A stretch of 64,000 bases of DNA from positions 1,860,001 through 1,924,000 of the forward strand of contig JBLXFH010000001.1 in the NCBI GenBank assembly GCA_048262255.1, given 5' to 3'. The position numbers and the translations under genes are program-made. This document shows positions 1 to 6,957 of this stretch, piece after piece (position 1 is the stretch's first letter; each line of letters starts with the position of its first letter). The stretch comes from JABMNT01 sp048262255 (GTDB lineage: Bacteria > Pseudomonadota > Alphaproteobacteria > Rhodospirillales > Casp-alpha2). The notes under the pieces were generated by a model. That model did not search any database. It saw nothing but the letters and a program-made list of their open reading frames with translations, and was not told the origin of the DNA.

Positions 1-179
1 GGGTCGGTCAGCAGACCATGGTACAGGGCTTTCAGTTCCGCCACCTGTTCACCGCGTGCCGCCGCTGCGCCAGACGGCATGATGGCAGCCGAGTCCCAAT
101 GCAGGATTTCAGACGCCTCGCCTAACAGGCCCAGGCGGTTATAACGGCTTTCAAGTTGTGTATAGGCGGACGCTGGCAT
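1..179 (-). CDS. Carboxypeptidase M32 (Taq family), 5' end only
   Basis: Only the first ~59 codons lie in the window; the gene runs off the left edge. The frame begins with ATG at 177-179. The N-terminus (MPASAYTQLESRYNRLG, then EILHWDSAAIMPSG and ARGEQVAEL) matches the start of thermostable metallocarboxypeptidases of family M32, whose first helices carry an L-H-W-D segment followed by MMP-x-G and A-R-G-E-Q. These are cytosolic zinc enzymes that trim C-terminal residues from peptides. The HExxH zinc site lies outside the window, so function is inferred from the N-terminal signature alone. It is upstream of, and in the same orientation as nothing else visible except the hypothetical gene at 285-596, about 105 bp away. 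Confidence 0.75.
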   Translation of the reverse strand, partial: MPASAYTQLESRYNRLGLLGEASEILHWDSAAIMPSGAAAARGEQVAELKALYHGLLTD

Positions 180-284
180 GGAACCCTCAGGAAAAAATTA
201 TACCAGTGCCTGATATAGGGAACGGCGGGGGAGCTGGCAATTGTCTTCCGAGGGGATGCGCTTTCATCCAATCCGGTATTATTT

Positions 285-596
285 TCAAAAAAGCTTCAAC
301 ACCTTTTCATCCAACTGCCCTTTTTTCACATAGTCCTCGCAATAGGGTTTGAAAACCTGCCAGTCGGGTTCGGGAATGCCCGGGGACCTCTGATGCCATT
401 TTAACAGGGTCAGGAAATTTTTGATCCGCGTGGCAAAATGATTGAACTGCTCTGTAGTCACGCCTTCAATCGGGGGCCGTAATCCCTTTGCGCGCAATTC
501 TGCGTCGGCAACCGTTTTGAATTCCTTATCGATGATGTCAGATGGGTCACGCCCGGCTTGTTGCTGTAGCCATGTATTAAAATCGTAGTCAGACAT
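285..596 (-). CDS. Hypothetical protein, 103 aa
   Basis: A 103-residue soluble protein with no family that I recognise. It starts at ATG 594-596 behind a strong purine-rich ribosome binding site (GGAGGAAGGA). There is no signal peptide or membrane segment. The sequence is charged, with predicted helices (TTEQFNHFATRIKNFLTLLKW) and a basic/acidic tail (DYVKKGQLDEKVLKLF). It lies about 105 bp upstream of the M32 carboxypeptidase on the same strand and could be co-transcribed with it. The good ribosome binding site and normal codon use argue that it is a real gene; the role is unknown. Confidence 0.65.
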   Translation of the reverse strand: MSDYDFNTWLQQQAGRDPSDIIDKEFKTVADAELRAKGLRPPIEGVTTEQFNHFATRIKNFLTLLKWHQRSPGIPEPDWQVFKPYCEDYVKKGQLDEKVLKLF

Positions 597-821
597 GGTT
601 TGTTCCTTCCTCCATGAAGAATAATCACATCTTGGCTTCGCCGTTTCGCCCGTAAGAGATCTGAAACGAAGCGCTTTAACCGTCTTTGTCCTGATGAATT
701 AAGAAAATTTTTCTACCTGTCAAGTCTCTGTAAAACATCAAAAATTGGTGGGTTTGTGGTTAGAAAATTTTGCGCAGAAGGAGGAATGCCGGAACTAATA
801 CCCCTGTGTGCATGGAGTCTC

Positions 822-850
822 TTGACTACAATGTTATAACATAACATAAA
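822..850 (+). promoter_or_regulatory. Promoter with Zur-like box in the spacer
   Basis: A sigma-70-like promoter reads TTGACT (822-827), a 17-nt spacer, then CATAAA (845-850). The spacer is occupied by an inverted repeat at 831-847 with arms ATGTTAT and ATAACAT around a 3-nt centre. Its core (GTTAT...ATAAC) resembles the known proteobacterial Zur operator. A repressor bound here would block RNA polymerase directly. The first start codon downstream is at 879, in front of a zinc-type ABC transporter, which agrees with zinc-responsive repression. Motif and position are seen; the identity of the regulator is inferred. Confidence 0.65.
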
Positions 851-878
851 AAGAAAAATTGATCCGTTTGGAACGCAG

Positions 879-1034
879 ATGCCACACGATGGAAACAGTC
901 ATTTACAACCCGTCAATCTGAACAGGGTGGCGCAGCCTTTTTCACTGCTGCGGTCCGGTTTGGCTCTCCGGCTGGCATCAGTCGGCGCGTTGAGCTTGGG
1001 GCTCTGGATTGTCGTTCTTTGGGCGTTGGCGTGA
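879..1034 (+). CDS. Small membrane protein, 51 aa, first gene of zinc-transport operon
   Basis: An unlisted 51-codon ORF from ATG 879 to TGA 1032-1034. The first ~20 residues are polar, a basic/amphipathic stretch (SLLRSGLALRLASVG) follows, and the end is a hydrophobic helix (ALSLGLWIVVLWALA) that stops right after the membrane segment. A GGA-containing ribosome binding site lies about 9 nt upstream of the ATG. The stop is 4 nt from the start of the ABC ATPase, so translation is probably coupled. The gene lies directly behind the Zur-boxed promoter. I do not recognise the family; a helper of zinc uptake is inferred from position only. Confidence 0.6.
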   Translation: MPHDGNSHLQPVNLNRVAQPFSLLRSGLALRLASVGALSLGLWIVVLWALA

Positions 1035-1038
1035 GTCG

Positions 1039-1788
1039 ATGATGAAAAACGCCATCTCCATTGACAACCTGACGCTGGGTTATGACCGGCATCCGGCCGT
1101 ACATCACCTGCAGGGTGCTTTCGTCATGGGGAGTCTGACCGCCATCGTCGGGCCAAATGGGGCAGGTAAATCAACGTTGCTGAAGGGGCTGATGGGGCTG
1201 GTACAGCCTATGGAGGGGCATATCCATATTGAAGGCTGCGCGCCCGCTGAGATCGCTTTTCTGCCGCAACAGGCGCAGCTGGACACCAGCTTTCCGATTT
1301 CCGTTCTCGATACGGTCTGTCTGGGGTTCTGGCGGACAACCGGACTGTTTGGCCGCATCAAAAAAGCGCAAGTTGAGCAGGCCCGCAAGGCCCTGGTGGA
1401 AACCGGCCTGCAGGGTTTCGAAGAGCGCCCGGTCGGGGCCCTGTCGCGAGGCCAGTTCCAGCGGGTTCTGTTTGCCCGCCTGATGGTACAGGAAGCGCCG
1501 GTCATATTGTTGGACGAGCCTTTTACTGCCGTTGATGACAAGACCTCGGCCGATTTGCTGAAGATCATTCATGGCTGGCACGCGGAAGGGCGAACGGTGA
1601 TTGCTGTGTTGCATGATTACGGTCTGATCCGGGCGCATTTTCCCGAAACCCTGCTGTTGGCGCGCGAATGTCTGGCCTGGGGAGAGACGCAGGTGGTCCT
1701 TAGCCCCGAAAACATCGCACGTGCGCACCTGATGTCGCAGGCCTGGGCCGAAGATGCACCGGTCTGTGTGCGGGTGGACGCGGCATGA
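1039..1788 (+). CDS. Zinc/manganese-type ABC transporter, ATP-binding protein (ZnuC/AztA-like)
   Basis: A 249-residue cytoplasmic ATPase that would power metal import. Walker A is GPNGAGKST (38-46), the Q-loop is around Q77-Q78, the signature LSRGQ is at 135-139, Walker B VILLDEP at 155-161 and the H-loop His at 192. The start was placed at ATG 1039 (or 1042), just after the small membrane protein; the longer in-frame extension from 1009 overlaps that gene and lacks similarity to ABC N-termini. The gene overlaps the permease by 4 nt. The operon has no adjacent periplasmic binding protein, so a solute-binding partner must be encoded elsewhere. Family assignment is firm; metal specificity is inferred from the paired permease and the Zur-like operator. 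Confidence 0.88.
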   Translation: MMKNAISIDNLTLGYDRHPAVHHLQGAFVMGSLTAIVGPNGAGKSTLLKGLMGLVQPMEGHIHIEGCAPAEIAFLPQQAQLDTSFPISVLDTVCLGFWRTTGLFGRIKKAQVEQARKALVETGLQGFEERPVGALSRGQFQRVLFARLMVQEAPVILLDEPFTAVDDKTSADLLKIIHGWHAEGRTVIAVLHDYGLIRAHFPETLLLARECLAWGETQVVLSPENIARAHLMSQAWAEDAPVCVRVDAA

Positions 1789-2753
1789 CCTTAACCGAGA
1801 TTTTCTTTGATCCGTTTCTCCAATCCCATGAGTTGAAGCGGGCGCTGGCGGCATCGCTGGCCGTCTCCATAGCCGGTGCGCCATTGGGTGTGATGCTGAT
1901 TATCCGTCGCATGGCGCTGGCTGGTGACGTTCTGACCCACACCCTGCTGCCGGGCATCGCCGTGGCCTTTCTGCTGGCCGGGCAACAGCCCATCGTGATG
2001 ATTGCCGGTGGCACGGTCAGTGGCCTGATTGCGGTTTATCTGACCATGCTCGTGTCGCGTTCAACGATCCTGCGCGAAGACACCAGTCTGGCCGCCTTCT
2101 ATATGATTTCCCTATCGGTCGGCGTGCTGCTTTTGGCCTATGGCGCCCATGAGGCGCATGGCCCAAGCTTTGCCGAGGGCGCGCGGACAGCCGAACAAAG
2201 TCTGCTGGCGGCAAACCAGAGCGCCCCGCATGGCCATGGTGACATGGCGGAAGAGCTATTGCATATCCTGTTTGGTAATGCGCTGGAAATTGACCGGCTG
2301 ACCCTGTTGACCATTGCCATTATATCGACGGGTTCGCTGGTGGTTTTTGCCTTTATCTATCGCCTGCTGGTTCTGGAAAGCTTCGATCCGGTGTTTTTGC
2401 GATCCGTTGGTGGCGGCGGTGCGTTTGTTCATCTGGTGTTTATGACTCTGGTCATTCTTAATCTGATTGCCGGCGCGACCACCATCGGCACGATGATGGT
2501 CATCGGTCTTATGACGGTGCCGGGCGCTGCGGCGCGCATGTGGACGCAGGATTTGGGTGCGATTATCGGGGGCGCCATTGGCATGGCGATGTTTTCCAGC
2601 GTTACGGGCCTGCTGGCGGGGCATCATCTGCACGTACCGCATGGCCCGGCGATTATCCTGATTGCCGGTATCCTGTTCGTGATTTCAGTTCTGTTTGGTC
2701 GCCAGAACGGCATTGTCCAGCGCTTCCGCCGTCCAGCCCATCTGGACGGTTAG
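1785..2753 (+). CDS. Zinc/manganese-type ABC transporter permease (ZnuB/AztB-like)
   Basis: A 322-residue integral membrane protein of the ABC-3 metal permease family, with about eight or nine hydrophobic helices. It carries the family's early motif (RRMALAGDVLTHTLLPGIAVAF), in which a conserved His follows GD, and a late transmembrane region GTMMVIGLMTVPGAAARM. A central extramembrane segment is His-rich (AHEAHGPS... SAPHGHGD), as is common in zinc permeases, and may bind metal. ATG overlaps the ATPase stop (ATGA), so the two subunits are translationally coupled. It faces the haem o synthase gene convergently with only 3 nt between the stops. Regulation presumably follows the Zur-like box at 831-847. 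Confidence 0.88.
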   Translation: MTLTEIFFDPFLQSHELKRALAASLAVSIAGAPLGVMLIIRRMALAGDVLTHTLLPGIAVAFLLAGQQPIVMIAGGTVSGLIAVYLTMLVSRSTILREDTSLAAFYMISLSVGVLLLAYGAHEAHGPSFAEGARTAEQSLLAANQSAPHGHGDMAEELLHILFGNALEIDRLTLLTIAIISTGSLVVFAFIYRLLVLESFDPVFLRSVGGGGAFVHLVFMTLVILNLIAGATTIGTMMVIGLMTVPGAAARMWTQDLGAIIGGAIGMAMFSSVTGLLAGHHLHVPHGPAIILIAGILFVISVLFGRQNGIVQRFRRPAHLDG

Positions 2754-2756
2754 ACC

Positions 2757-3695
2757 TTAAAAGACGGGGATGAAAAACCCTTTGTCGATGATCAGCGCGG
2801 CGAAAATCAAAAACAGATAGAAGATCGAAAAGAAGAACAAAGGCCGTGCTGTGTCCAGATCATCGGCTTTCCACAGACGCCAGCAGCGCCGCCAAAATTC
2901 GGCGCCCAGAGCAAGCGCCGCAAGGCCGTAGATCAGGCCCGATGATTGCAGAAAAACCGGGGCCAGCGTGGCCGGGATCAGCAGCGCTGTATAGATCAGC
3001 ATTTGCCGTTTGGTTTCTTTTTCACCCACAACAACCGGCATCATCGGCACGCCTGCTGCTTCGTAATCGCCACGCCGGAACAGGGCGAGGGCCCAGGAAT
3101 GGGGCGGCGTCCACAGGAAAATAATGGCGAATAGCGCAATGGAACCCAGTCCGATATCACCGGTTACCGCTGTCCAGCCGATCATCGGCGGAAACGCACC
3201 GGCGGCACCACCGATAACGATGTTTTGCGGGGTCTTGCGTTTCAGCCACATGGTGTAGATCAAAACGTAATAGAGAATGGTCATCGCGAGTAAGGCGGCG
3301 GCCGGTATATTGACCAGCCAAGCCATAAAACCGACAGCCAGAATCGACAGGGCCATACCAAAAAACAGGGCTTCCAGCGGATTCATGCGACCGGCCGGAA
3401 TGGGCCGTTTCATGGTCCGTGTCATGATGTGATCGATGTCCTGGTCGTACCACATGTTAATGGCCCCGGATGCGCCCGCGCCGACAGCGATACAGACGAC
3501 GGCGATTAGCGCCGTTTTCGGATCAATAGAGCCGGGTGCCAGAAGCAGACCGACAAAAGCCGTAAACACGACCAGCGACATGACCCGGGGTTTGAGGATC
3601 AGCGCATAGTCTTGAATGCGAAACCGCGGTTGCGGGGCTTCGGCGGTTTCGATCTCAACGGTGTTTTGAGCTTGTTCGTTAATGCCTGGTCGCAC
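2757..3695 (-). CDS. ctaB: Protoheme IX farnesyltransferase (haem o synthase)
   Basis: A membrane prenyltransferase that adds a farnesyl group to haem b, giving haem o, the precursor of haem a for the aa3 oxidase encoded next door. The UbiA-type Asp-rich signature is clear (NMWYDQDIDHIMTRT followed by MKRP), as is the loop YTMWLKRKTPQNIVIGG. About nine membrane segments are visible. I chose GTG at 3693-3695 (312 aa), since GGAG lies 7 nt upstream; a TTG four codons earlier also opens the frame but overlaps that site. It is the last gene of a leftward operon with a haem-copper-oxidase-like gene 68 bp upstream and DUF420 and a 27-residue protein beyond it. Confidence 0.93.
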   Translation of the reverse strand: MRPGINEQAQNTVEIETAEAPQPRFRIQDYALILKPRVMSLVVFTAFVGLLLAPGSIDPKTALIAVVCIAVGAGASGAINMWYDQDIDHIMTRTMKRPIPAGRMNPLEALFFGMALSILAVGFMAWLVNIPAAALLAMTILYYVLIYTMWLKRKTPQNIVIGGAAGAFPPMIGWTAVTGDIGLGSIALFAIIFLWTPPHSWALALFRRGDYEAAGVPMMPVVVGEKETKRQMLIYTALLIPATLAPVFLQSSGLIYGLAALALGAEFWRRCWRLWKADDLDTARPLFFFSIFYLFLIFAALIIDKGFFIPVF

Positions 3696-3763
3696 GGGAC
3701 ACTCCAATCTTCAGGGGCTGCGCGCTCTTATAGGGAAAGCGTACCCAAGAATCCAGCATACAG

Positions 3764-5209
3764 TTACACGGTTGGTTTGATGCGCCAGAGCATGCGTCCG
3801 GCCATCCAGATAAATATAATGCCACCGATTACGGCGACCAGTGCTCCAATGCCCATCATGTAGAGCCCGATCTGTGCACCCAAGGCTTCCATGCCCTGGG
3901 CATCTCCGGCGACTTTGCGTGGCGCGCCGTAGCCGCCAGCCATGAACAGACCAAGCGAATGGAAGGTCTGGCCGACAGCATAGGCCCAGATAAGCCCAAG
4001 CATGGCACGTGACGGTTTGATTTTGGCTGCCAGAACGGGCAACAGAAAACAGAAAAACAAGCCGATGAAGGCCAGGTTCACGCCGCCGATGACACCATGG
4101 TAATGGGCCGGGGTGCGGGTGTCGGCGCCATCGACGAACAGGCCCAGATACCCGCCGAGACCGAAAACCGCTACAGACAGGACCAGTGCCAGAAAAGCCG
4201 GGTCACGCCAGTTAAATCCACCTTCAACGGAGCGGTGCAGGGCAAGACTGATGATCGCGCCACCGACAAAAATCAGGCTTGGCGGGGCCATGCCGTATTG
4301 CGCCAGGGTAAAGGCGTCGCGACCCTCGACGGTAGTCGGGTCGAAGAGGATAGCGAGAGACAACAACCCGACCGCAGCCAGGACAAACAGGCCAAGAATG
4401 GCTTTGAAGAGCCGGGGGTCAATGATTGGACGCGAAATAACAGCGCCGCCCAGAATGTACCAGGCAATCAGCATCAACAAAGTATTGAGATATTGCAGAA
4501 CATGGCCGCCGGCCCAGAATACATCTTCATTGAACGCCGCATCGAGCGGGGTGTCCCATCTGATCGACAGGGAAATGGCAAAACAGACAAGCGCTGTCAC
4601 ATACAGGAGACCGGCCACCACGATGCCCTGTGAGACGGGATCAAACGCACCTGAATGGGCCGGGATGTTGATCAGCAACCGGAGAAATTGCAGGGTGAGG
4701 GACAAGGCGAATACACAAAGGCCTGCGTAATAAAGCGGATCAATGATGACGGGCACATAGTTGTTCAACGATGGTTCACCGCGGTCCATGAGCCCCGGAA
4801 CAAACAGCAGGAGAAAAGCGACAAGACCCAGCCAGACCGCCAGTTGTCCTAGGATGCGCAATCGTGGCGCGCCGTTGGACAGGCGATAGGTGGCGATGGC
4901 CATAAGGGCGCCAAGTAGGCTCAGAAACCAGACGACAAAGGAGAAAACGACATGAATCACCAGGCCTTTCTGGAAAAACTGCAACGGCCAGGGGAAAATG
5001 TCCTCAACGCGTGGCACCCGCGACATAGCGAGCATCAGCGCAAAAACGCCGGCGAGTGCCAATGACAAGAGGGCGAGCGTACACCAGCCCTTTAATTCGC
5101 GCCGGGCGGCGGGAGACTCCATAACCACCTGAAAGCCGCCGATAACGCTCCAGCGCTGGCGTTGGGCCGGTTGAAAACCGCTTGTTGACTGTGGGTCAGG
5201 CCGGGGCAT
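3764..5209 (-). CDS. Haem-copper oxidase subunit I-like protein lacking the Cu(B) His pair
   Basis: A 481-residue, roughly 12-helix membrane protein related to subunit I of haem-copper oxidases (closest in feel to short cbb3-type paralogues). Visible candidate haem/copper ligands are H86 in the second helix (KGLVIHVVFSF), H236 (FWAGGHVLQYL, at the helix VI Cu(B) position) and H369/H371 (PAHYHGVIGG, helix X). The helix VII His-His pair expected for Cu(B) is not there; the equivalent region reads TLAQYGMAPPSLIF. Oxygen reduction is therefore doubtful, and a haem-binding, sensing or assembly role is possible. ATG 5207-5209 overlaps the end of the DUF420 gene by 14 nt; longer in-frame starts would run deep into it. 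Confidence 0.75.
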   Translation of the reverse strand: MPRPDPQSTSGFQPAQRQRWSVIGGFQVVMESPAARRELKGWCTLALLSLALAGVFALMLAMSRVPRVEDIFPWPLQFFQKGLVIHVVFSFVVWFLSLLGALMAIATYRLSNGAPRLRILGQLAVWLGLVAFLLLFVPGLMDRGEPSLNNYVPVIIDPLYYAGLCVFALSLTLQFLRLLINIPAHSGAFDPVSQGIVVAGLLYVTALVCFAISLSIRWDTPLDAAFNEDVFWAGGHVLQYLNTLLMLIAWYILGGAVISRPIIDPRLFKAILGLFVLAAVGLLSLAILFDPTTVEGRDAFTLAQYGMAPPSLIFVGGAIISLALHRSVEGGFNWRDPAFLALVLSVAVFGLGGYLGLFVDGADTRTPAHYHGVIGGVNLAFIGLFFCFLLPVLAAKIKPSRAMLGLIWAYAVGQTFHSLGLFMAGGYGAPRKVAGDAQGMEALGAQIGLYMMGIGALVAVIGGIIFIWMAGRMLWRIKPTV

Positions 5210-5630
5210 AGGGGTAAATATGTACCGCCAGGATATAGACCACAACGCCGGAGACCCCGACATAGACCCAGATCGGCCAGGTCCAGCGGGCAAGACGTTT
5301 ATGTTGCTCATAGCGGCCCTTCAAGGCCCTGTAGAGGGTTAAGGGGACCAGCGGCACAATGGCAATTGCGCCGACCACATGGATGGCAAGGAATATAAAG
5401 TAGGCGGGGCGAATCCAGCCTTCGCCACCAAACTTGGCGAATCCGGAATTCAGCTTGTAAATGACATATCCAATGAGGAACAGGCCGGAAATGGCGACGG
5501 CAATCAGCATGCAGGTTTTATGCTTTTCGCGCTTACCAGCCCGGATATATCGATATCCCAGCAACAAGAAAACGACAGAAAGCGCATTCAGCGCGGCATT
5601 CACATGCGTAATGTCTTGAATTTCAAACAT
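5196..5630 (-). CDS. DUF420 membrane protein, cytochrome oxidase-associated
   Basis: A 144-residue protein with four membrane segments, matching the DUF420 family, whose members usually sit beside cytochrome c oxidase genes and are suspected assembly factors. Conserved histidines lie at the membrane edges (REKHKTCML, FLAIHVVGAIAIV, YEQHKRLARW, YILAVHIYPY), where they could bind haem or copper. It starts at ATG 5628-5630, 38 bp downstream of the stop of the 27-residue protein, and its 3' end overlaps the oxidase-like gene, indicating one operon. No biochemical function is established for the family as far as I know; a role in oxidase maturation is inferred from context. Confidence 0.82.
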   Translation of the reverse strand: MFEIQDITHVNAALNALSVVFLLLGYRYIRAGKREKHKTCMLIAVAISGLFLIGYVIYKLNSGFAKFGGEGWIRPAYFIFLAIHVVGAIAIVPLVPLTLYRALKGRYEQHKRLARWTWPIWVYVGVSGVVVYILAVHIYPYAPA

Positions 5631-5668
5631 GGTTATCCGTTAGCTGGAAGGACTTGCAGAACGCCCGG

Positions 5669-5752
5669 TCAGGAGACTTTAATCATGATGGCGAGATACA
5701 TAAACACCGCCGTCACGGCCAGTATTCCACCCAATAAGGAATTTTTGCTCAT
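5669..5752 (-). CDS. Very small membrane protein, 27 aa, oxidase-assembly operon
   Basis: A 27-codon ORF from ATG 5750-5752 to TGA 5669-5671. It has an AAGGA ribosome binding site 9 nt before the ATG. The product is a short polar head (MSKNS), one hydrophobic helix (LLGGILAVTAVFMYLAIMI) and a KVS tail, the shape of a single-pass helper peptide such as CcoQ-like oxidase microproteins, although no specific similarity is claimed. It is the first gene of the leftward operon running into DUF420, the oxidase-like protein and ctaB, and it lies directly beside the divergent cox promoter region. It is too short for ordinary gene callers. Confidence 0.55.
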   Translation of the reverse strand: MSKNSLLGGILAVTAVFMYLAIMIKVS

Positions 5753-6060
5753 GAATTGTTGTCCTTGTTGGTTTCACCTGAAAAAGTACAGGTTCAGGGG
5801 CTAAATAACCCCAGATCACGGAAGATGCAACTCTGTCAGCAATGTGTTATTATATCAAATATGAATATATAATTCATATGGAAATAAGGGTCTATAAACG
5901 CAAGTAATAATTAATCGCATTTAAAGACGTGAGATTATCAAAACCTTGGCTTGCCACAATGTGTAAGGGCGATTAGAAAGATCACAATTGAGTGAGCTTC
6001 GTGCTCGCCAAATATGTGTTATATATGATTTTATTTACGGCAAATATTCGGATGGAAATA
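5753..6060. promoter_or_regulatory. Divergent cox control region with AT-rich dyad
   Basis: About 300 bp of AT-rich sequence separate the leftward assembly operon from the rightward cox structural operon, so both promoters should lie here. A 21-bp dyad at 5859-5879 has perfect 8-bp arms (ATATGAAT and ATTCATAT) around a 5-nt centre and is a candidate regulator site. I could not fix confident -35/-10 pairs. The in-frame extension of coxB into this region (from 5992) looks non-coding. Confidence 0.4.
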
Positions 6061-6915
6061 ATGCTGAAACGATTATTCGCTTTGATCCCTGCAGGATTAA
6101 CAGCTCTTTTTGCGGGACAAGCACTGGCGGACGTAGAAATGCGTTCGAAGCCATGGCAAATGTGGCTGCAAGAACCAATGTCAGAGTCTGCGGTATTGGT
6201 CCATGACCTGAATCTGGGATTGATGATCCTTGAAGCTGCGATTGTCCTCTTTGTGCTGGGTCTGATGGTTTACATCCTGATCCGCTTCAATGAGAAGAAT
6301 AACCCGGAGCCTTCGAAAACCACGCACAATACGATGCTGGAAGTCGTTTGGACGGCAGTGCCGATCCTGATCCTTGTGGTTGTCGCCATTCCATCGCTGA
6401 AAGCGCTTTATTTCACCGATTCAAATCCCGATGTGGAAATGACCGTCAAGGTCAGCGGAAACCAATGGTATTGGTCCTATGCCTATCCGGATAATGGGGA
6501 TATTGAATTTGATAGTATTATCATCCCGGAAGAGGATCTTGAAGAAGGTCAGCCGCGGTTGCTCAGCGTTGACAATCCGCTTGTCCTGCCAGCAAACACC
6601 AAAATCCAGTTTTTGATCGCGTCCAATGATGTGATCCACAATTTTGCCATGCCTTCACTCGCCATCAAGGTCGATGCGACGCCCGGGCGGGTGAACCAGG
6701 TGTGGACTGAAATTTCCGAGGTCGGCAACTACTATGCAATGTGCTCAGAACTGTGTGGTGTGAACCACGGCTACATGCCTATTCATATCAAAGCGGTGTC
6801 GAAAGCAGATTTCGCCAAGTGGGTTGAAGAGGCAAAAGAAGAATTTGCCGATAACAGCCAGCCGAACGTAGAGAAAACCATCCGCCTTGCTGAGGCGGTA
6901 ACTGCCACCCGCTAA
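6061..6915 (+). CDS. coxB: Cytochrome c oxidase subunit II (aa3-type)
   Basis: A 284-residue subunit II that accepts electrons from cytochrome c and passes them to CoxA. ATG 6061 gives a typical signal peptide (MLKRLFALIPAGLTALFAGQALA, cut before DVEM), then two transmembrane hairpin helices (~50-75 and ~95-115) and the periplasmic cupredoxin domain. The aromatic patch GNQWYWSY is at 133-140. Cu(A) ligands are all present: H193, C228, E230, C232, H236 and M239 in the CSELCGVNHGYM segment. It heads the cox operon, 42 bp before coxA. Upstream in-frame codons from 5992 and 6052 are less likely starts because they precede the signal peptide. Confidence 0.96.
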   Translation: MLKRLFALIPAGLTALFAGQALADVEMRSKPWQMWLQEPMSESAVLVHDLNLGLMILEAAIVLFVLGLMVYILIRFNEKNNPEPSKTTHNTMLEVVWTAVPILILVVVAIPSLKALYFTDSNPDVEMTVKVSGNQWYWSYAYPDNGDIEFDSIIIPEEDLEEGQPRLLSVDNPLVLPANTKIQFLIASNDVIHNFAMPSLAIKVDATPGRVNQVWTEISEVGNYYAMCSELCGVNHGYMPIHIKAVSKADFAKWVEEAKEEFADNSQPNVEKTIRLAEAVTATR

Positions 6916-6957
6916 GTGCGGGGGGCTAGTCAGACTAATATTAAAGAGGGTCCTACC

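Noticed and set aside
5992..6060. Extended coxB start upstream of 6061
   Set aside because: The signal peptide begins at 6061; the added residues come from the AT-rich control region.
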